Below the pieces are notes generated by a model. The model was not told the origin of the DNA, made no database searches, and saw only the letters and a list, made by a program, of their open reading frames with translations. Source: Bacteroidota bacterium (lineage in GTDB: Bacteria > Bacteroidota > Bacteroidia > Bacteroidales > JAAUTT01). From it: a stretch of DNA of 64,000 nucleotides. Both the position numbers and the translations under genes were made by a program. Position 1 is the first letter of the stretch. The number at the start of each line of letters is the position of its first letter. Shown in pieces: positions 47,079 through 56,461 of the stretch. Location of the stretch: positions 124,001 through 188,000 of the forward strand of contig JAUZOO010000011.1 of assembly GCA_030706405.1 (NCBI GenBank), in the 5' to 3' direction.

Positions 47079-48407
47079 ATGAAAGGCCATAAAAAAATTT
47101 TCGTCCTCGATACTAATGTTTTGGTCCATGATTACCGGTGTATCTACAATTTTCAGGAAAACGACATCGTCATCCCTATCGTCGTTCTTGAAGAACTCGA
47201 CCGATTAAAAAAAGGAAACGACCAGATCAATTTTAACGCCCGCGAATTCACCCGCGAACTCGACAAAATTTCAGGCGATCAGATGTTTAACGAAGGGTTA
47301 CACTTAGGCAAAGGACTGGGAAAACTCACCATAGAGACAGGCAAACCGTTTTCAAAGGCTATTCTCGAATCCTTTCCCGAAAGTACGCCCGACCACCGTA
47401 TCCTAGCCATTGCCGAATTCATCAGTATCAAACACCCTGAATTACCCGTAGTACTCATTTCCAAAGACATAAACCTGCGCATCAAAGCCAAATCCATCGG
47501 GTTACTGGCCGAAGATTACGAAACCGACAAAGTCCGCAATATCGACGAGTTATATAAAGATATTGTCACCATTGAAAATATTGACAATCAACTAATATCG
47601 AAATTATACGAACAACCCGACGGTGTTGCTGTTGAGGAATTTAAAATATCGAAGAAACTCGACGGCCATCTTTATTTTATTCTGAAAGGCGACAAAACCA
47701 GTGCGCTGGCTCATTTTGACCCTATCAACAAAATAATGTCGCGGGTTGAAAAACAGCGTATGTTCGGAATTGAACCGCGTAATGCAGAACAAGCCTTTTC
47801 GTTCGACGCACTTTTACGCCCCGAAATCCAGTTGGTTGCCCTTACCGGAAAAGCAGGAACCGGAAAAACCTTATTGGCTCTGGCCGCAGCTCTGCACCAA
47901 CACAAACAATACAGTCAGATATTACTCGCTCGCCCCATCGTGCCGCTCGCCAACCGCGACATGGGTTTTCTTCCGGGTGACATCAAGGAAAAAGTTGAGC
48001 CATACATGACTCCGCTCTTCGACAATCTCTCGGTAATCAAAAATAAATTCAAAACAACTAGTCCTGAATATATAAAAATTGAAGAACTAGTTAAAAATGA
48101 AAAACTTATGATCACCCCTCTGGCTTACATCCGGGGGCGAAGTCTTTCGAACGTCTTTTTTATTATCGATGAAGCGCAGAACCTCACCCCGCACGAAATT
48201 AAAACCATTATCACCCGGGCAGGCGAAGGTACCAAGATGGTATTTACCGGCGATATTCAGCAAATCGATTCGCCTTATCTGGACACCCTCAGCAATGGCT
48301 TATCGTATGTTGCCGATCGCATGAAAGGACAAGACCTTTTTGCACACGTCAACCTTATTAAAGGCGAACGCAGCTACCTGGCCGAACTTGCAAGTAATCT
48401 TCTATAA
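47079..48407 (+). CDS. PIN domain-PhoH family ATPase
   Basis: The ATG at 47079 gives 442 residues (MKGHKKIFVLDTNVLVHD). An N-terminal PIN ribonuclease domain (about 6-150) has the acidic residues VLDTNVLVHD, EELDRLK and HRILAIAEF. The C-terminal PhoH ATPase has Walker A TGKAGTGKT near residue 257 and Walker B FFIIDEAQNLTP. PIN-PhoH proteins of the YlaK/PhoH2 type are thought to unwind and cut RNA. The fused architecture is intact. SixA and ppk1 follow in the same direction. Confidence 0.93.
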   Translation: MKGHKKIFVLDTNVLVHDYRCIYNFQENDIVIPIVVLEELDRLKKGNDQINFNAREFTRELDKISGDQMFNEGLHLGKGLGKLTIETGKPFSKAILESFPESTPDHRILAIAEFISIKHPELPVVLISKDINLRIKAKSIGLLAEDYETDKVRNIDELYKDIVTIENIDNQLISKLYEQPDGVAVEEFKISKKLDGHLYFILKGDKTSALAHFDPINKIMSRVEKQRMFGIEPRNAEQAFSFDALLRPEIQLVALTGKAGTGKTLLALAAALHQHKQYSQILLARPIVPLANRDMGFLPGDIKEKVEPYMTPLFDNLSVIKNKFKTTSPEYIKIEELVKNEKLMITPLAYIRGRSLSNVFFIIDEAQNLTPHEIKTIITRAGEGTKMVFTGDIQQIDSPYLDTLSNGLSYVADRMKGQDLFAHVNLIKGERSYLAELASNLL

Positions 48408-48436
48408 ATAAAATACTTACCACAAACACCAAATTA

Positions 48437-48928
48437 ATGTCCAAGACTTTAGTTATTATCCGGCATGCCAAATCAACTTGGGAATATGGCCCAATTGCCG
48501 ACTTAGACAGGCCTTTAAAAGAGATAGGAATATCAAACACATTTATCGTTTCTCAAAAACTAAAGGAGCAAGGTATTGCCCCAGATTTAATCATTAGCAG
48601 CCCAGCTATCAGGGCGTTACATACAGCACTTATTGTCGCAAGAGAATTACGGTATCCATGCGAAAAAATCCGTATCGATCAGGAACTGTATTCCGAATCG
48701 GAAGATGAAATCCTCGATATGGTTAAAACCACAAACGACAATGTTAATATCTTGTTTATCTTTGGACATAACCCCGGATTTACATTTCTGTCTAACCGCT
48801 TTTTAAAAAACCGTATAGACAATCTTCCCACTTCAGGAGTTGCCCTAATTCAATTCAACGTTACACATTGGGCCGACATATCCTCTAAAAACACACATTC
48901 GGACATGTGTTTCTTCGCAAAAAAATGA
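48437..48928 (+). CDS. SixA-like histidine phosphatase
   Basis: A 163-residue member of the histidine phosphatase superfamily, with the catalytic RHAK motif in LVIIRHAKSTWEYG (His near residue 9). The second catalytic His is in FIFGHNPGFTFL near residue 112. SixA proteins remove phosphate from phosphohistidine in His-containing transfer domains. It lies 53 bp upstream of ppk1 in the same direction, and polyphosphate kinase also uses a phosphohistidine intermediate, which makes a functional link possible but unproven. Confidence 0.88.
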   Translation: MSKTLVIIRHAKSTWEYGPIADLDRPLKEIGISNTFIVSQKLKEQGIAPDLIISSPAIRALHTALIVARELRYPCEKIRIDQELYSESEDEILDMVKTTNDNVNILFIFGHNPGFTFLSNRFLKNRIDNLPTSGVALIQFNVTHWADISSKNTHSDMCFFAKK

Positions 48929-48981
48929 TTATTTAACTTAAAAAAACAGGAGTATCTTCAAATTAGCTATTTTTGCGTGCT

Positions 48982-51087
48982 ATGCAAAATTTTTTTGGAC
49001 AATACTTTAAATCTCTCCGGATGCAAAATGGAAAAACAATTATAAACCGGGAGTTAAGCTGGCTTTCCTTCAACGAACGAGTACTTCAGGAAGCAGCCGA
49101 CCCAACGGTTCCTTTGGCAGAACGCATTAAATTCCTCGGAATCTTCTCGAACAACCTCGACGAGTTTTTCAAGGTTCGGGTTGCCACCATCCGACGAATG
49201 ATCGATTTAAAGTTTTCGAACAAAAAAATTTTAGGCGATGACCCTGAAAAGCTACTGACAAAAATTCAGGAAACAGTAATCCGTCTTCAGAAAAAATTTG
49301 AAGCCATTTATGCCGAAGTTCTCGACGAACTTGAGAAACATAATATCTTCATCATCGACGAAACGGAGCTAAATGAAGAACAGAGCGAATTTGTAATGGA
49401 TTATTTTGAAGAAAAAGTCCAACCGGCACTCTCCCCCATCATGCTCCGGAACCTCGAAAAATTCCCATTTTTAAAGGATAAATCTATTTACCTGGCCACC
49501 AAGCTATCGCGAACAAAGCCTCAAAAAGATTTTGAATACGCACTCATCGAAATCCCAACGGTATTGCCGCGTTTCCTCGTATTGCCCAAAAATGGCGACA
49601 AAAAATACGTCATCCTTCTCGACGACGTTATTCGTTATAACCTCAACATTGTTTTCGCGATATTCGATTACGACAACTTTGAGGCTTATACAGTAAAAGT
49701 AACCCGCGACGCCGAACTTGACATCGATAATGATCTGTCTAAAAGCTTTGTAGAAAAAATACAAAAAGGAGTATCCGGCCGCAAAAAAGGTCAACCCGTA
49801 CGTTTTGTCTACGACGAGGCTATGCCCCGCGACATGCTGAAATACCTCAAAAACGCGCTTGATTTCGACAATTACGACAGTATGATTCCTGGCGGGCGAT
49901 ACCATAATTTTAAAGATTTTATGAGCTTTCCAAACGTTGGTATCCCGGCCTTGGAAAACCCTCCTGCCCCACCCTGTTTTCACCCCAAAATTAAAGATGA
50001 ACGAAGCATTTTACACAGGATTGACGAGCGCGACATCCTGTTACATTACCCATACCAGAAGTTCTCACACTTTATCAACCTCTTGCGCGAAGCTGCTATC
50101 AACCCTAATGTAAAATCCATTAAAATAACACTTTACCGCGTAGCATCCAATTCAAAAATTATCAATGCGCTGATAAATGCTGCCCGCAACGAAAAAGAAG
50201 TGACCGTGATTATCGAGCTTCAGGCCCGTTTTGATGAACAATCGAATATTTACTGGTCACGCAAACTCGAAGAAGCCGGGGTTCGGGTACATTTTGGCAT
50301 CCCCGGATTGAAAGTTCACAGCAAACTTCTGTTAATTACTTTAAAAACCGGTAAGAAAAATCTTCTGTATGCAGGGGTTAGTACCGGTAATTTCCACGAA
50401 GGCAATGCCAACGTTTATACCGACGTAACTTTGCTTACGGCCAACAAAAAAATAGCCCACGAGGTTTACAAAGTCTTCGACTTTTTCGAAAACACCTATA
50501 AATATTACAATTTCAAACACTTATTGGTATCTCCACAGTTTATGCGCCATAAACTTGAGGGGCTTATTGACCACGAAATTGACAATGCCCGCGAAGGTAA
50601 AAATGCATATATCATTTTAAAAATCAATAACCTTGTTGATAGCGAAATGATTACTAAACTTTATCAGGCCAGCCAGAACGGAGTAAAAATAAAACTGATT
50701 GTCCGCGGAATATGCTCGTTAATCCCCGGGGTACCCGGCATGAGCGAAAATATCGAAGCCATCAGCATTGTTGATAAGTACCTGGAACACGCACGTATTT
50801 TCATCTTCTGCAATAACGACGATGAAAAATATTACATATCCTCGGCCGACTGGATGACCCGTAACCTCGACAACCGTGTTGAAGTGGCCAGCCCCATTTA
50901 CGATCCTCAGCTTCAAAAGGAACTACGAGACATCATTGACATCCAGTTGAGCGACAATGTCAAGTCCAGAATTATAGATGAGTGCCAGGCAAATATTTAC
51001 AAAAAAGACGGATCTCCTGCGCCGGTTCGCGCCCAGGTAGAAATCTACAATTATTATAAATCGCAAACAGAGAACAAAGACGAATAG
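48982..51087 (+). CDS. ppk1: polyphosphate kinase 1
   Basis: From the ATG at 48982 the protein has 701 residues; an internal ATG at 49021 (MQNGKTIINRELSWLSFN) would match the usual Ppk1 start even better and is a real alternative. The enzyme makes inorganic polyphosphate from ATP at the membrane. It shows INRELSWLSFNERVLQEA at the start, the phosphorylated His of the phospholipase-D-like fold in GLKVHSKLLLI (about residue 446), and a second conserved His in EHARIFIFCNN. The order sixA-ppk1 suggests co-expression. Confidence 0.95.
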   Translation: MQNFFGQYFKSLRMQNGKTIINRELSWLSFNERVLQEAADPTVPLAERIKFLGIFSNNLDEFFKVRVATIRRMIDLKFSNKKILGDDPEKLLTKIQETVIRLQKKFEAIYAEVLDELEKHNIFIIDETELNEEQSEFVMDYFEEKVQPALSPIMLRNLEKFPFLKDKSIYLATKLSRTKPQKDFEYALIEIPTVLPRFLVLPKNGDKKYVILLDDVIRYNLNIVFAIFDYDNFEAYTVKVTRDAELDIDNDLSKSFVEKIQKGVSGRKKGQPVRFVYDEAMPRDMLKYLKNALDFDNYDSMIPGGRYHNFKDFMSFPNVGIPALENPPAPPCFHPKIKDERSILHRIDERDILLHYPYQKFSHFINLLREAAINPNVKSIKITLYRVASNSKIINALINAARNEKEVTVIIELQARFDEQSNIYWSRKLEEAGVRVHFGIPGLKVHSKLLLITLKTGKKNLLYAGVSTGNFHEGNANVYTDVTLLTANKKIAHEVYKVFDFFENTYKYYNFKHLLVSPQFMRHKLEGLIDHEIDNAREGKNAYIILKINNLVDSEMITKLYQASQNGVKIKLIVRGICSLIPGVPGMSENIEAISIVDKYLEHARIFIFCNNDDEKYYISSADWMTRNLDNRVEVASPIYDPQLQKELRDIIDIQLSDNVKSRIIDECQANIYKKDGSPAPVRAQVEIYNYYKSQTENKDE

Positions 51088-51120
51088 CAAACGTTAATAA
51101 AAGTTTGCAAATAAATTGAA

Positions 51121-52428
51121 ATGGAACAAAAGAAAGTATCGTTTTACACGTTGGGGTGTAAACTGAATTTTGCTGAAACATCAACAATATCAAGAAAATT
51201 TACCGATGAAGGGTATGCCCGCGTAGAATTCGGAGACCTTTCCGATGTGGTGGTTATCAACACCTGTTCGGTAACGCAGCTGGCCGATAAGAAGTGCCGC
51301 CAGGCCATTAGCAAAGCTGCCCGTATTTCGCCTGATGCCACGATTGCTGTCATTGGCTGTTATTCGCAGCTTAAGCCAGAGGAAATTTCACAGATTTCGG
51401 GCGTAGACCTTGTACTTGGCACCAGCGAAAAATTCAACATCATTGAACATTTAAAAGATATTGAAGCACGAAAACAGAACCATGCATTGGTCTTTTCGTG
51501 CGAAATAGAACAGGTGGACAGTTTCAACCCGTCGTTTTCACTATTCGACCGTACCCGTTCATTTCTCAAAATACAAGACGGCTGCGATTATCATTGTAGC
51601 TACTGCACCATTCCCCTGGCGCGAGGTAACAGCCGTAACAACAGCATTGATCGCACCCTTGCCGAAGCCCGTAAAATTGCAGAACAAGGCATTAAAGAAG
51701 TGGTGCTTACCGGCGTTAACATTGGCGACTTTGGCAAATCAACCGGAGAGACTTTTTTCGACCTCATTAAAGGACTTGACCAGATTGAAGGCATCGAACG
51801 CTTCCGGATTTCGTCCATCGAGCCCAACCTGCTTACCAACGAAATAATTCAGTTTGTGGCCAAATCCCGGAGCTTTGTCCCCCACTTTCACATCCCGCTG
51901 CAATCGGGCTGTAACGACGTGCTTAAACTAATGAGCCGCCGTTATAAACGCGAAGTCTTTGAAAGCCGGGTAAAAGCAATAAAAGAAGTAATGCCCGAAG
52001 CCTGCATTGGTGCGGATGTAATTGTTGGATTCCCGGGTGAAACCGACGAGTCGTTCGACGACACCTATCATTTTTTGGAGCAATTGAACGTCGATTACCT
52101 ACACGTGTTTACCTATTCGGAACGTCGCAACACTCGCGCCGTGGCCCTTCCAGGAAAAGTTGCGCCCAAAGATAAGGATGTCCGAAGCCACCGGTTAATC
52201 CTGCTCTCCGAAGAAAAAAAGAAAACTTTTTATGAGCGTAATATCGGCAAGGAATATGAAGTTTTATTCGAATCTCAACAATCCAAAGGCAAAATGCACG
52301 GTTTTACAAGCAATTACATCAAGGTCGAAACTAAATACAACAAAAATCTCATCAACAATACCCGCAAAGTAAAATTGACATCGGTGTTACCATCGGGCAA
52401 TATGAATATTATCTTTGCCGGGGAATAA
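51121..52428 (+). CDS. mtaB: tRNA t6A37 methylthiotransferase MtaB
   Basis: A 435-residue radical-SAM methylthiotransferase converting t6A to ms2t6A at position 37 of tRNA. The N-terminal UPF0004 domain has three Cys (TLGCKLN, NTCSVTQ, GCYSQ) for one 4Fe-4S cluster. The radical-SAM motif CDYHCSYC lies near residue 154, and a TRAM domain lies at the C-terminus. The TLGCKLNFAE start is characteristic of MtaB over MiaB. It heads a tight row: the next three genes start 11, 11 and 10 bp after each stop. Confidence 0.94.
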   Translation: MEQKKVSFYTLGCKLNFAETSTISRKFTDEGYARVEFGDLSDVVVINTCSVTQLADKKCRQAISKAARISPDATIAVIGCYSQLKPEEISQISGVDLVLGTSEKFNIIEHLKDIEARKQNHALVFSCEIEQVDSFNPSFSLFDRTRSFLKIQDGCDYHCSYCTIPLARGNSRNNSIDRTLAEARKIAEQGIKEVVLTGVNIGDFGKSTGETFFDLIKGLDQIEGIERFRISSIEPNLLTNEIIQFVAKSRSFVPHFHIPLQSGCNDVLKLMSRRYKREVFESRVKAIKEVMPEACIGADVIVGFPGETDESFDDTYHFLEQLNVDYLHVFTYSERRNTRAVALPGKVAPKDKDVRSHRLILLSEEKKKTFYERNIGKEYEVLFESQQSKGKMHGFTSNYIKVETKYNKNLINNTRKVKLTSVLPSGNMNIIFAGE

Positions 52429-52439
52429 AAACGACAAAA

Positions 52440-53228
52440 ATGAATTACGAAGATATTTGCAAACTCGTCATAAACGCTTCGAAGGAAGCCGGTGATTTCA
52501 TTCGTACCGAAGCCCAAAAGTTCTCGCTCGACAAGATTGAAGTAAAAGGTCTGCACAATTTTGTTTCGTACGTCGACAAATCGGCCGAACAATTATTGGT
52601 GGATGCACTGCACAAAATCCTTCCCGAAGCTGGGTTTATCACCGAAGAAGGCACCAAAGGAAACGACGGAGAACAATTAAAATGGGTTATCGACCCGCTC
52701 GACGGAACGACCAATTTCATTCACGGCCTACCGGCATACTCCGTTTCGCTGGCACTGATGGACGGTGACGAAACCGTTGTAGGTGTTGTTTATGAAATCA
52801 ACCAAAACGAATGTTTCTATTCGTGGAAAGGCGGGGCCGCTTACCTTAACGGGAAACAAATTCAGGTATCGAAAGCCCAAACTGTTCAGGATTCACTAAT
52901 CGCTACCGGTTTCCCTTATTACGATTTCGACAAGATGAAAGCTTATCTGGCTTCACTCGAATACATCATGAAGCACTCACATGGTGCACGCCGTATAGGT
53001 TCTGCCGCCGTTGACCTTGCTTATGTTGCCTGCGGCCGGTTCGAAGCTTTTTACGAATATAGTCTTCAGCCGTGGGACGTAGCTGCCGGGGCATTCATTT
53101 TGCAACAGGCCGGCGGAAAAGTATGCGATTTTAAAGGAGGTTCCGATTATATATTTGGTCAAGAGCTTATTGCTACAAATGGATCTATCCACGAAGAATT
53201 CCTGGGAATCGTTCAAAAATATCTTTAA
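52440..53228 (+). CDS. suhB: inositol monophosphatase family protein
   Basis: A 262-residue Mg-dependent phosphatase of the IMPase superfamily. The metal sites are in FITEEGTKG (Glu near residue 67), DPLDGTTNFIHG (near residue 84) and PWDVAAGAFILQQAGG (near residue 211). Bacterial SuhB-type enzymes hydrolyse myo-inositol-1-phosphate and related substrates and can act in rRNA transcription. The true substrate is not readable. It is in the mtaB row and is probably co-transcribed. Confidence 0.9.
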   Translation: MNYEDICKLVINASKEAGDFIRTEAQKFSLDKIEVKGLHNFVSYVDKSAEQLLVDALHKILPEAGFITEEGTKGNDGEQLKWVIDPLDGTTNFIHGLPAYSVSLALMDGDETVVGVVYEINQNECFYSWKGGAAYLNGKQIQVSKAQTVQDSLIATGFPYYDFDKMKAYLASLEYIMKHSHGARRIGSAAVDLAYVACGRFEAFYEYSLQPWDVAAGAFILQQAGGKVCDFKGGSDYIFGQELIATNGSIHEEFLGIVQKYL

Positions 53229-53239
53229 TAAGCCTGGGA

Positions 53240-54139
53240 ATGAAAATTTACACCCAAATACAAGATATTGGTTACCGAATTCTTGTATTACTAGTTAAAG
53301 CCATATCCCGACTTCCATTATGGTTGCTTTATATCATTTCTGATTGTTTATATCCCGTTGTATATTACCTTGTCAGATACCGAAAAAAAGTTGTCTTTGA
53401 AAACCTCCGCAATTCCTTTCCTGAGAAATCAGAAAAAGAAATCACAATCATTGCCCAAAAATTTTATCACCATTTTTGCGACCTGATAATCGAGATTGTT
53501 AAACTTAACCATATATCCGCTAACGAAATAACCCGACGGTTCAAACTTCGGAATCCCGAAAAATTCAATCCCGAATGGAAACAAAAAAAACATATTTTAT
53601 TTGTTCTGGGACACTATAATAATTGGGAATGGGGATGTTGCTTTCCCATGCAAATACCTAAAGATTACACTTTTAGTGCTATATACAAACCTCTTACCAA
53701 TAAATATTTCGATAATTTATTTCTAAAGATGCGTTCCAGATTTGGAGCACTCCCTATACCCATCAATAAAACAGGAAGGACTACAGCCGAATTTATCCGC
53801 AATAAAAAGCTGTTGATGTTGAATTTTATTGCCGACCAATCCCCTTCTCAGGGTGATATTAAATACTGGACGACTTTTTTAAACCAGGAAACACCGGTTT
53901 ATATTGGCATAGAAAATATGGCCCGGAAAATAAGGCAACCCGTATATTTTTTCCGTGTTATAAAAATAAAGCGCGGCTATTACGAAGTTGAAGCCGAAAA
54001 GCTATGCGATGACTGTAATGATTTAGAGCCTAACGAATTGACCGAAATGCACGTACGTATTTTAGAACGTCAGATACAGGAAGCTCCCCAATACTGGCTT
54101 TGGTCGCACCGCCGCTGGAAAGTAAAAAAAGACGAATAA
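53240..54139 (+). CDS. lysophospholipid acyltransferase-like protein (LpxL/HtrB type)
   Basis: A 299-residue protein with an N-terminal hydrophobic segment (about 15-45) and the acyltransferase core: the HX4E motif in VLGHYNNWEWG near residue 122, YKPLTNKYFDNLF, NFIADQSPSQGD near residue 193 and WLWSHRRWK at the end. LpxL/HtrB enzymes add secondary acyl chains to lipid A at the inner membrane. A role in lipid A or another glycolipid fits the neighbouring glycosyltransferase. The donor chain is unknown. Confidence 0.9.
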   Translation: MKIYTQIQDIGYRILVLLVKAISRLPLWLLYIISDCLYPVVYYLVRYRKKVVFENLRNSFPEKSEKEITIIAQKFYHHFCDLIIEIVKLNHISANEITRRFKLRNPEKFNPEWKQKKHILFVLGHYNNWEWGCCFPMQIPKDYTFSAIYKPLTNKYFDNLFLKMRSRFGALPIPINKTGRTTAEFIRNKKLLMLNFIADQSPSQGDIKYWTTFLNQETPVYIGIENMARKIRQPVYFFRVIKIKRGYYEVEAEKLCDDCNDLEPNELTEMHVRILERQIQEAPQYWLWSHRRWKVKKDE

Positions 54140-54149
54140 ATTCGATACC

Positions 54150-55151
54150 GTGATAAAAACTGCAATCGTCATATTGAACTGGAATACCCGGAACCATCTG
54201 GAGACCTTCCTGCCCTTTTTAACAAAGTATTCTCAAGGGACTGACGTAGAAATCTGGATGGCCGACAATGCTTCCACCGACGATTCGGTATCATTTGTCA
54301 GCGCTCATTATCCTGGCATAAAATTACTTCAACTCGACAAAAACTACGGCTTTGCCGAAGGATACAACCGTGCTCTTCAACAAATTGAAGCTAAATACTA
54401 TATCCTGTTAAATTCCGACATTGAAGTTACCGAAAACTGGGTTAACCCATTAATAAACCTTTTGGAAAATAATTCGTCGATTGCAGCCTGTATGCCTAAG
54501 TTGCGGTCATACTATAACCGCGACTACTTTGAATATGCAGGAGCTGCCGGAGGCTTTATCGACAAATTAGGTTATCCATTCTGCAAAGGCCGCATTTTTG
54601 ATACCATCGAAAAAGACGAAGGCCAATACGACGGCACCAACGAAGTTTTCTGGGCTACCGGAGCCTGTATGGCTGTTAAGGCTGATATTTTTCATCGTAT
54701 AGGAGGTTTTTATGCCTATTTCTTTGCTCACCAGGAAGAAATCGATTTTTGCTGGCGCTTGCAAAATTCAGGATTAAAAGTTTATTGCACCTCCGATTCT
54801 GTTGTTTATCACCTGGGGGGAGGAACTTTACCCAAATCAAACCCTCATAAAACATTCCTGAATTTCCGCAACAACCATGTTTTGCTTTACCGAAACCTAC
54901 CCCGAAAAAAATGGTTGAAATTATTGCCGATAAGGTTAATACTCGATGGCATAGCAGCGTTAGTATTTCTAACAGGTTCGCAACCACTTGAACTATGGGC
55001 TGTATTAAAAGCGCACTTTGTTTTTTATAATTATCTACTCAAATACAGGGTACCGTTATTACCATCGAAGCTCAAGCTCTCGTTAATATACCACAAAAGC
55101 ATTCTGTATCAGTATTATATATTGAAAAAGAAAAAATTCTCAGATTTATAA
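54150..55151 (+). CDS. family 2 glycosyltransferase (rhamnosyltransferase-like)
   Basis: A 333-residue GT-A enzyme starting with GTG (IKTAIVILNWNTRNHL). The nucleotide-sugar site appears as MADNASTDDSV near residue 37 and the DxD-like LLNSDIEV near residue 92. FWATGACMAVKADIFHRIGGF and QEEIDFCWRLQNSGLK are the later acceptor and catalytic segments. The last part has a hydrophobic stretch (about 265-290). It resembles the GT2 group with rhamnosyltransferases of polysaccharide loci. The sugar is unknown. It is the last gene of the mtaB row. Confidence 0.88.
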   Translation: MIKTAIVILNWNTRNHLETFLPFLTKYSQGTDVEIWMADNASTDDSVSFVSAHYPGIKLLQLDKNYGFAEGYNRALQQIEAKYYILLNSDIEVTENWVNPLINLLENNSSIAACMPKLRSYYNRDYFEYAGAAGGFIDKLGYPFCKGRIFDTIEKDEGQYDGTNEVFWATGACMAVKADIFHRIGGFYAYFFAHQEEIDFCWRLQNSGLKVYCTSDSVVYHLGGGTLPKSNPHKTFLNFRNNHVLLYRNLPRKKWLKLLPIRLILDGIAALVFLTGSQPLELWAVLKAHFVFYNYLLKYRVPLLPSKLKLSLIYHKSILYQYYILKKKKFSDL

Positions 55152-55241
55152 TTTTTTTGATCAAAAAGTCCGGTTGGTTGGGGTTACTTTTTAACAGGCT
55201 GTGGTATTAATATATGTAATATCACCTAACTTTTCTATACA

Positions 55242-55664
55242 ATGAAACCTTACAACTGGAAAAACAAGACGATAATTGTAGTAGAAGACGATGACTATAA
55301 CTTTCGTTACATTTCGGAAGTATTAAACCGGTCAAACCCTCACTTGATCCGGGCCAAGACTGGCCTCGAAGCCTTTTTCCTGAGTATGGAATATCCTTAT
55401 CCCGATTTGGTAATTATGGACATGAAGCTTCCGGAAATGAACGGATATGAAGCTACGCAGTTAATCAAAAAATTTCGCCCTAATCTGCCAGTAATTGCCT
55501 TTACGGGCTGTGTTATGAATGCGGAAAGGAAAAAGTGCATGGAAGTTGGTTGTGATTTTTATCTCTCCAAACCAACCCTTCCAGAAACTTTACAAGATGC
55601 AGTTCACGAATTTCTGGCCATGCCCGCCGAAAAACCCGAATACCAGCAATATTCAATCTTTTAA
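55242..55664 (+). CDS. single-domain response regulator (CheY-like)
   Basis: A 140-residue receiver domain with no output domain. The acidic pocket is in VVEDDDYN (residues 14-20), the phospho-acceptor is Asp60 in LVIMDMKLPEMNGYEA, the Thr is in VIAFTGC and the conserved Lys in FYLSKPTLPE. No kinase is adjacent. Such stand-alone receivers often act in phosphorelays with hybrid kinases, which are abundant in Bacteroidota. It converges on the Lrp gene with 10 bp between stops. Confidence 0.9.
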   Translation: MKPYNWKNKTIIVVEDDDYNFRYISEVLNRSNPHLIRAKTGLEAFFLSMEYPYPDLVIMDMKLPEMNGYEATQLIKKFRPNLPVIAFTGCVMNAERKKCMEVGCDFYLSKPTLPETLQDAVHEFLAMPAEKPEYQQYSIF

Positions 55665-55674
55665 TATCATTTAA

Positions 55675-56139
55675 CTACTTCTCTACTGGAAGTTGACGCT
55701 TAAAACTTTCTTCAAGAGAAATAAACGTTTCGGTACGCGAAACCCCTGGAATCGACTGAAGTTCAGTTAATATATCCCGGAGATGCTCGTTCGTTTTTGC
55801 ATAGATTTTCATAAAAATAGACCAGTTACCGGTTGTATAGTGACATTCAACAATTTCAGGTATTTGCTCTAAGCGTTCCACTACACTTTTAAACATACTG
55901 GCTTTTTCCAAAAAAATCCCAATATAAGAACAAGTTAGATAGCCTACCTTTTTGGGATCAATAACAAACTCAGCTCCAGTTATAATACCCTCTTTAATAA
56001 GCCGTTGAACTCTCTGATGAACGGCTGCCCCAGACACATCGCAAAGACGCCCGACTTCAAGAAAAGGAGTTCGGGCATTTTTTTTGATTATTGAAAGAAT
56101 TTTGCGATCCAGACTATCAATATGAAAGTTTTCCATCAT
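55675..56139 (-). CDS. Lrp/AsnC-family transcriptional regulator
   Basis: A 154-residue protein with an N-terminal helix-turn-helix (about 6-60; LDRKILSIIKKNARTPFLEVGRLCDVS) and a C-terminal RAM domain (about 72-150) that binds an amino acid effector. It is divergent from asnB across 322 bp, just as asnC is divergent from asnA in E. coli, so control of asparagine synthesis is the obvious hypothesis. The intergenic region contains a perfect 12-bp palindrome and further inverted repeats. No other amino acid gene is close. Confidence 0.93.
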   Translation of the reverse strand: MMENFHIDSLDRKILSIIKKNARTPFLEVGRLCDVSGAAVHQRVQRLIKEGIITGAEFVIDPKKVGYLTCSYIGIFLEKASMFKSVVERLEQIPEIVECHYTTGNWSIFMKIYAKTNEHLRDILTELQSIPGVSRTETFISLEESFKRQLPVEK

Positions 56140-56194
56140 TTTAAAACTTTATTATAGATTTTTATTAAAAATTACGCCGTTTTATTTGAAAATC

Positions 56195-56206
56195 GTAAAT
56201 ATTTAC
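56195..56206. promoter_or_regulatory. palindrome GTAAATATTTAC, candidate Lrp-type operator
   Basis: A perfect 12-bp palindrome about 55 bp upstream of the Lrp-family gene start and about 30 bp upstream of the candidate asnB promoter, a location suited to an activator. The very similar GCAAATATTATGC follows at about 56215-56227. Confidence 0.5.
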
Positions 56207-56235
56207 ATAAAAATGCAAATATTATGCTTAAAAAA

Positions 56236-56266
56236 GTTGCAAAATAATTCCAGTTATATATTTTTG
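56236..56266 (+). promoter_or_regulatory. candidate asnB promoter
   Basis: GTTG (56236-56239), a 19-bp spacer and TATTTTTG (56259-56266) match the Bacteroidota TTTG / TAnnTTTG pattern in three of four and all key positions. The transcript would start near 56271 and carry a leader of about 190 bases. Confidence 0.5.
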
Positions 56267-56323
56267 CAGTGCGATCAATTATTATTTTAAAGCAAAACGA
56301 TGAATTTACTTTTAATTTAAATC

Positions 56324-56344
56324 AAAACACCTTTAAGATGTTTT
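56324..56344 (+). promoter_or_regulatory. 21-bp near-palindrome in the asnB leader
   Basis: AAAACACCTT and AAGATGTTTT flank a central T; nine of ten positions pair. A second hairpin, GTCTGTTT (56361-56368) and AAACAGAC (56381-56388), follows 16 bp later. Both lie downstream of the candidate promoter, so they could act as DNA operators or as RNA hairpins in the leader. Confidence 0.45.
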
Positions 56345-56461
56345 AAACGCAAACAAAATCGTCTGTTTAATTTAATAAAAAAACAGACACCCCCCTTGGT
56401 AATTTTTATATGATTGATAAAAATAATAAATAAATAGGTAACACCCTTAATAAATTGAATT

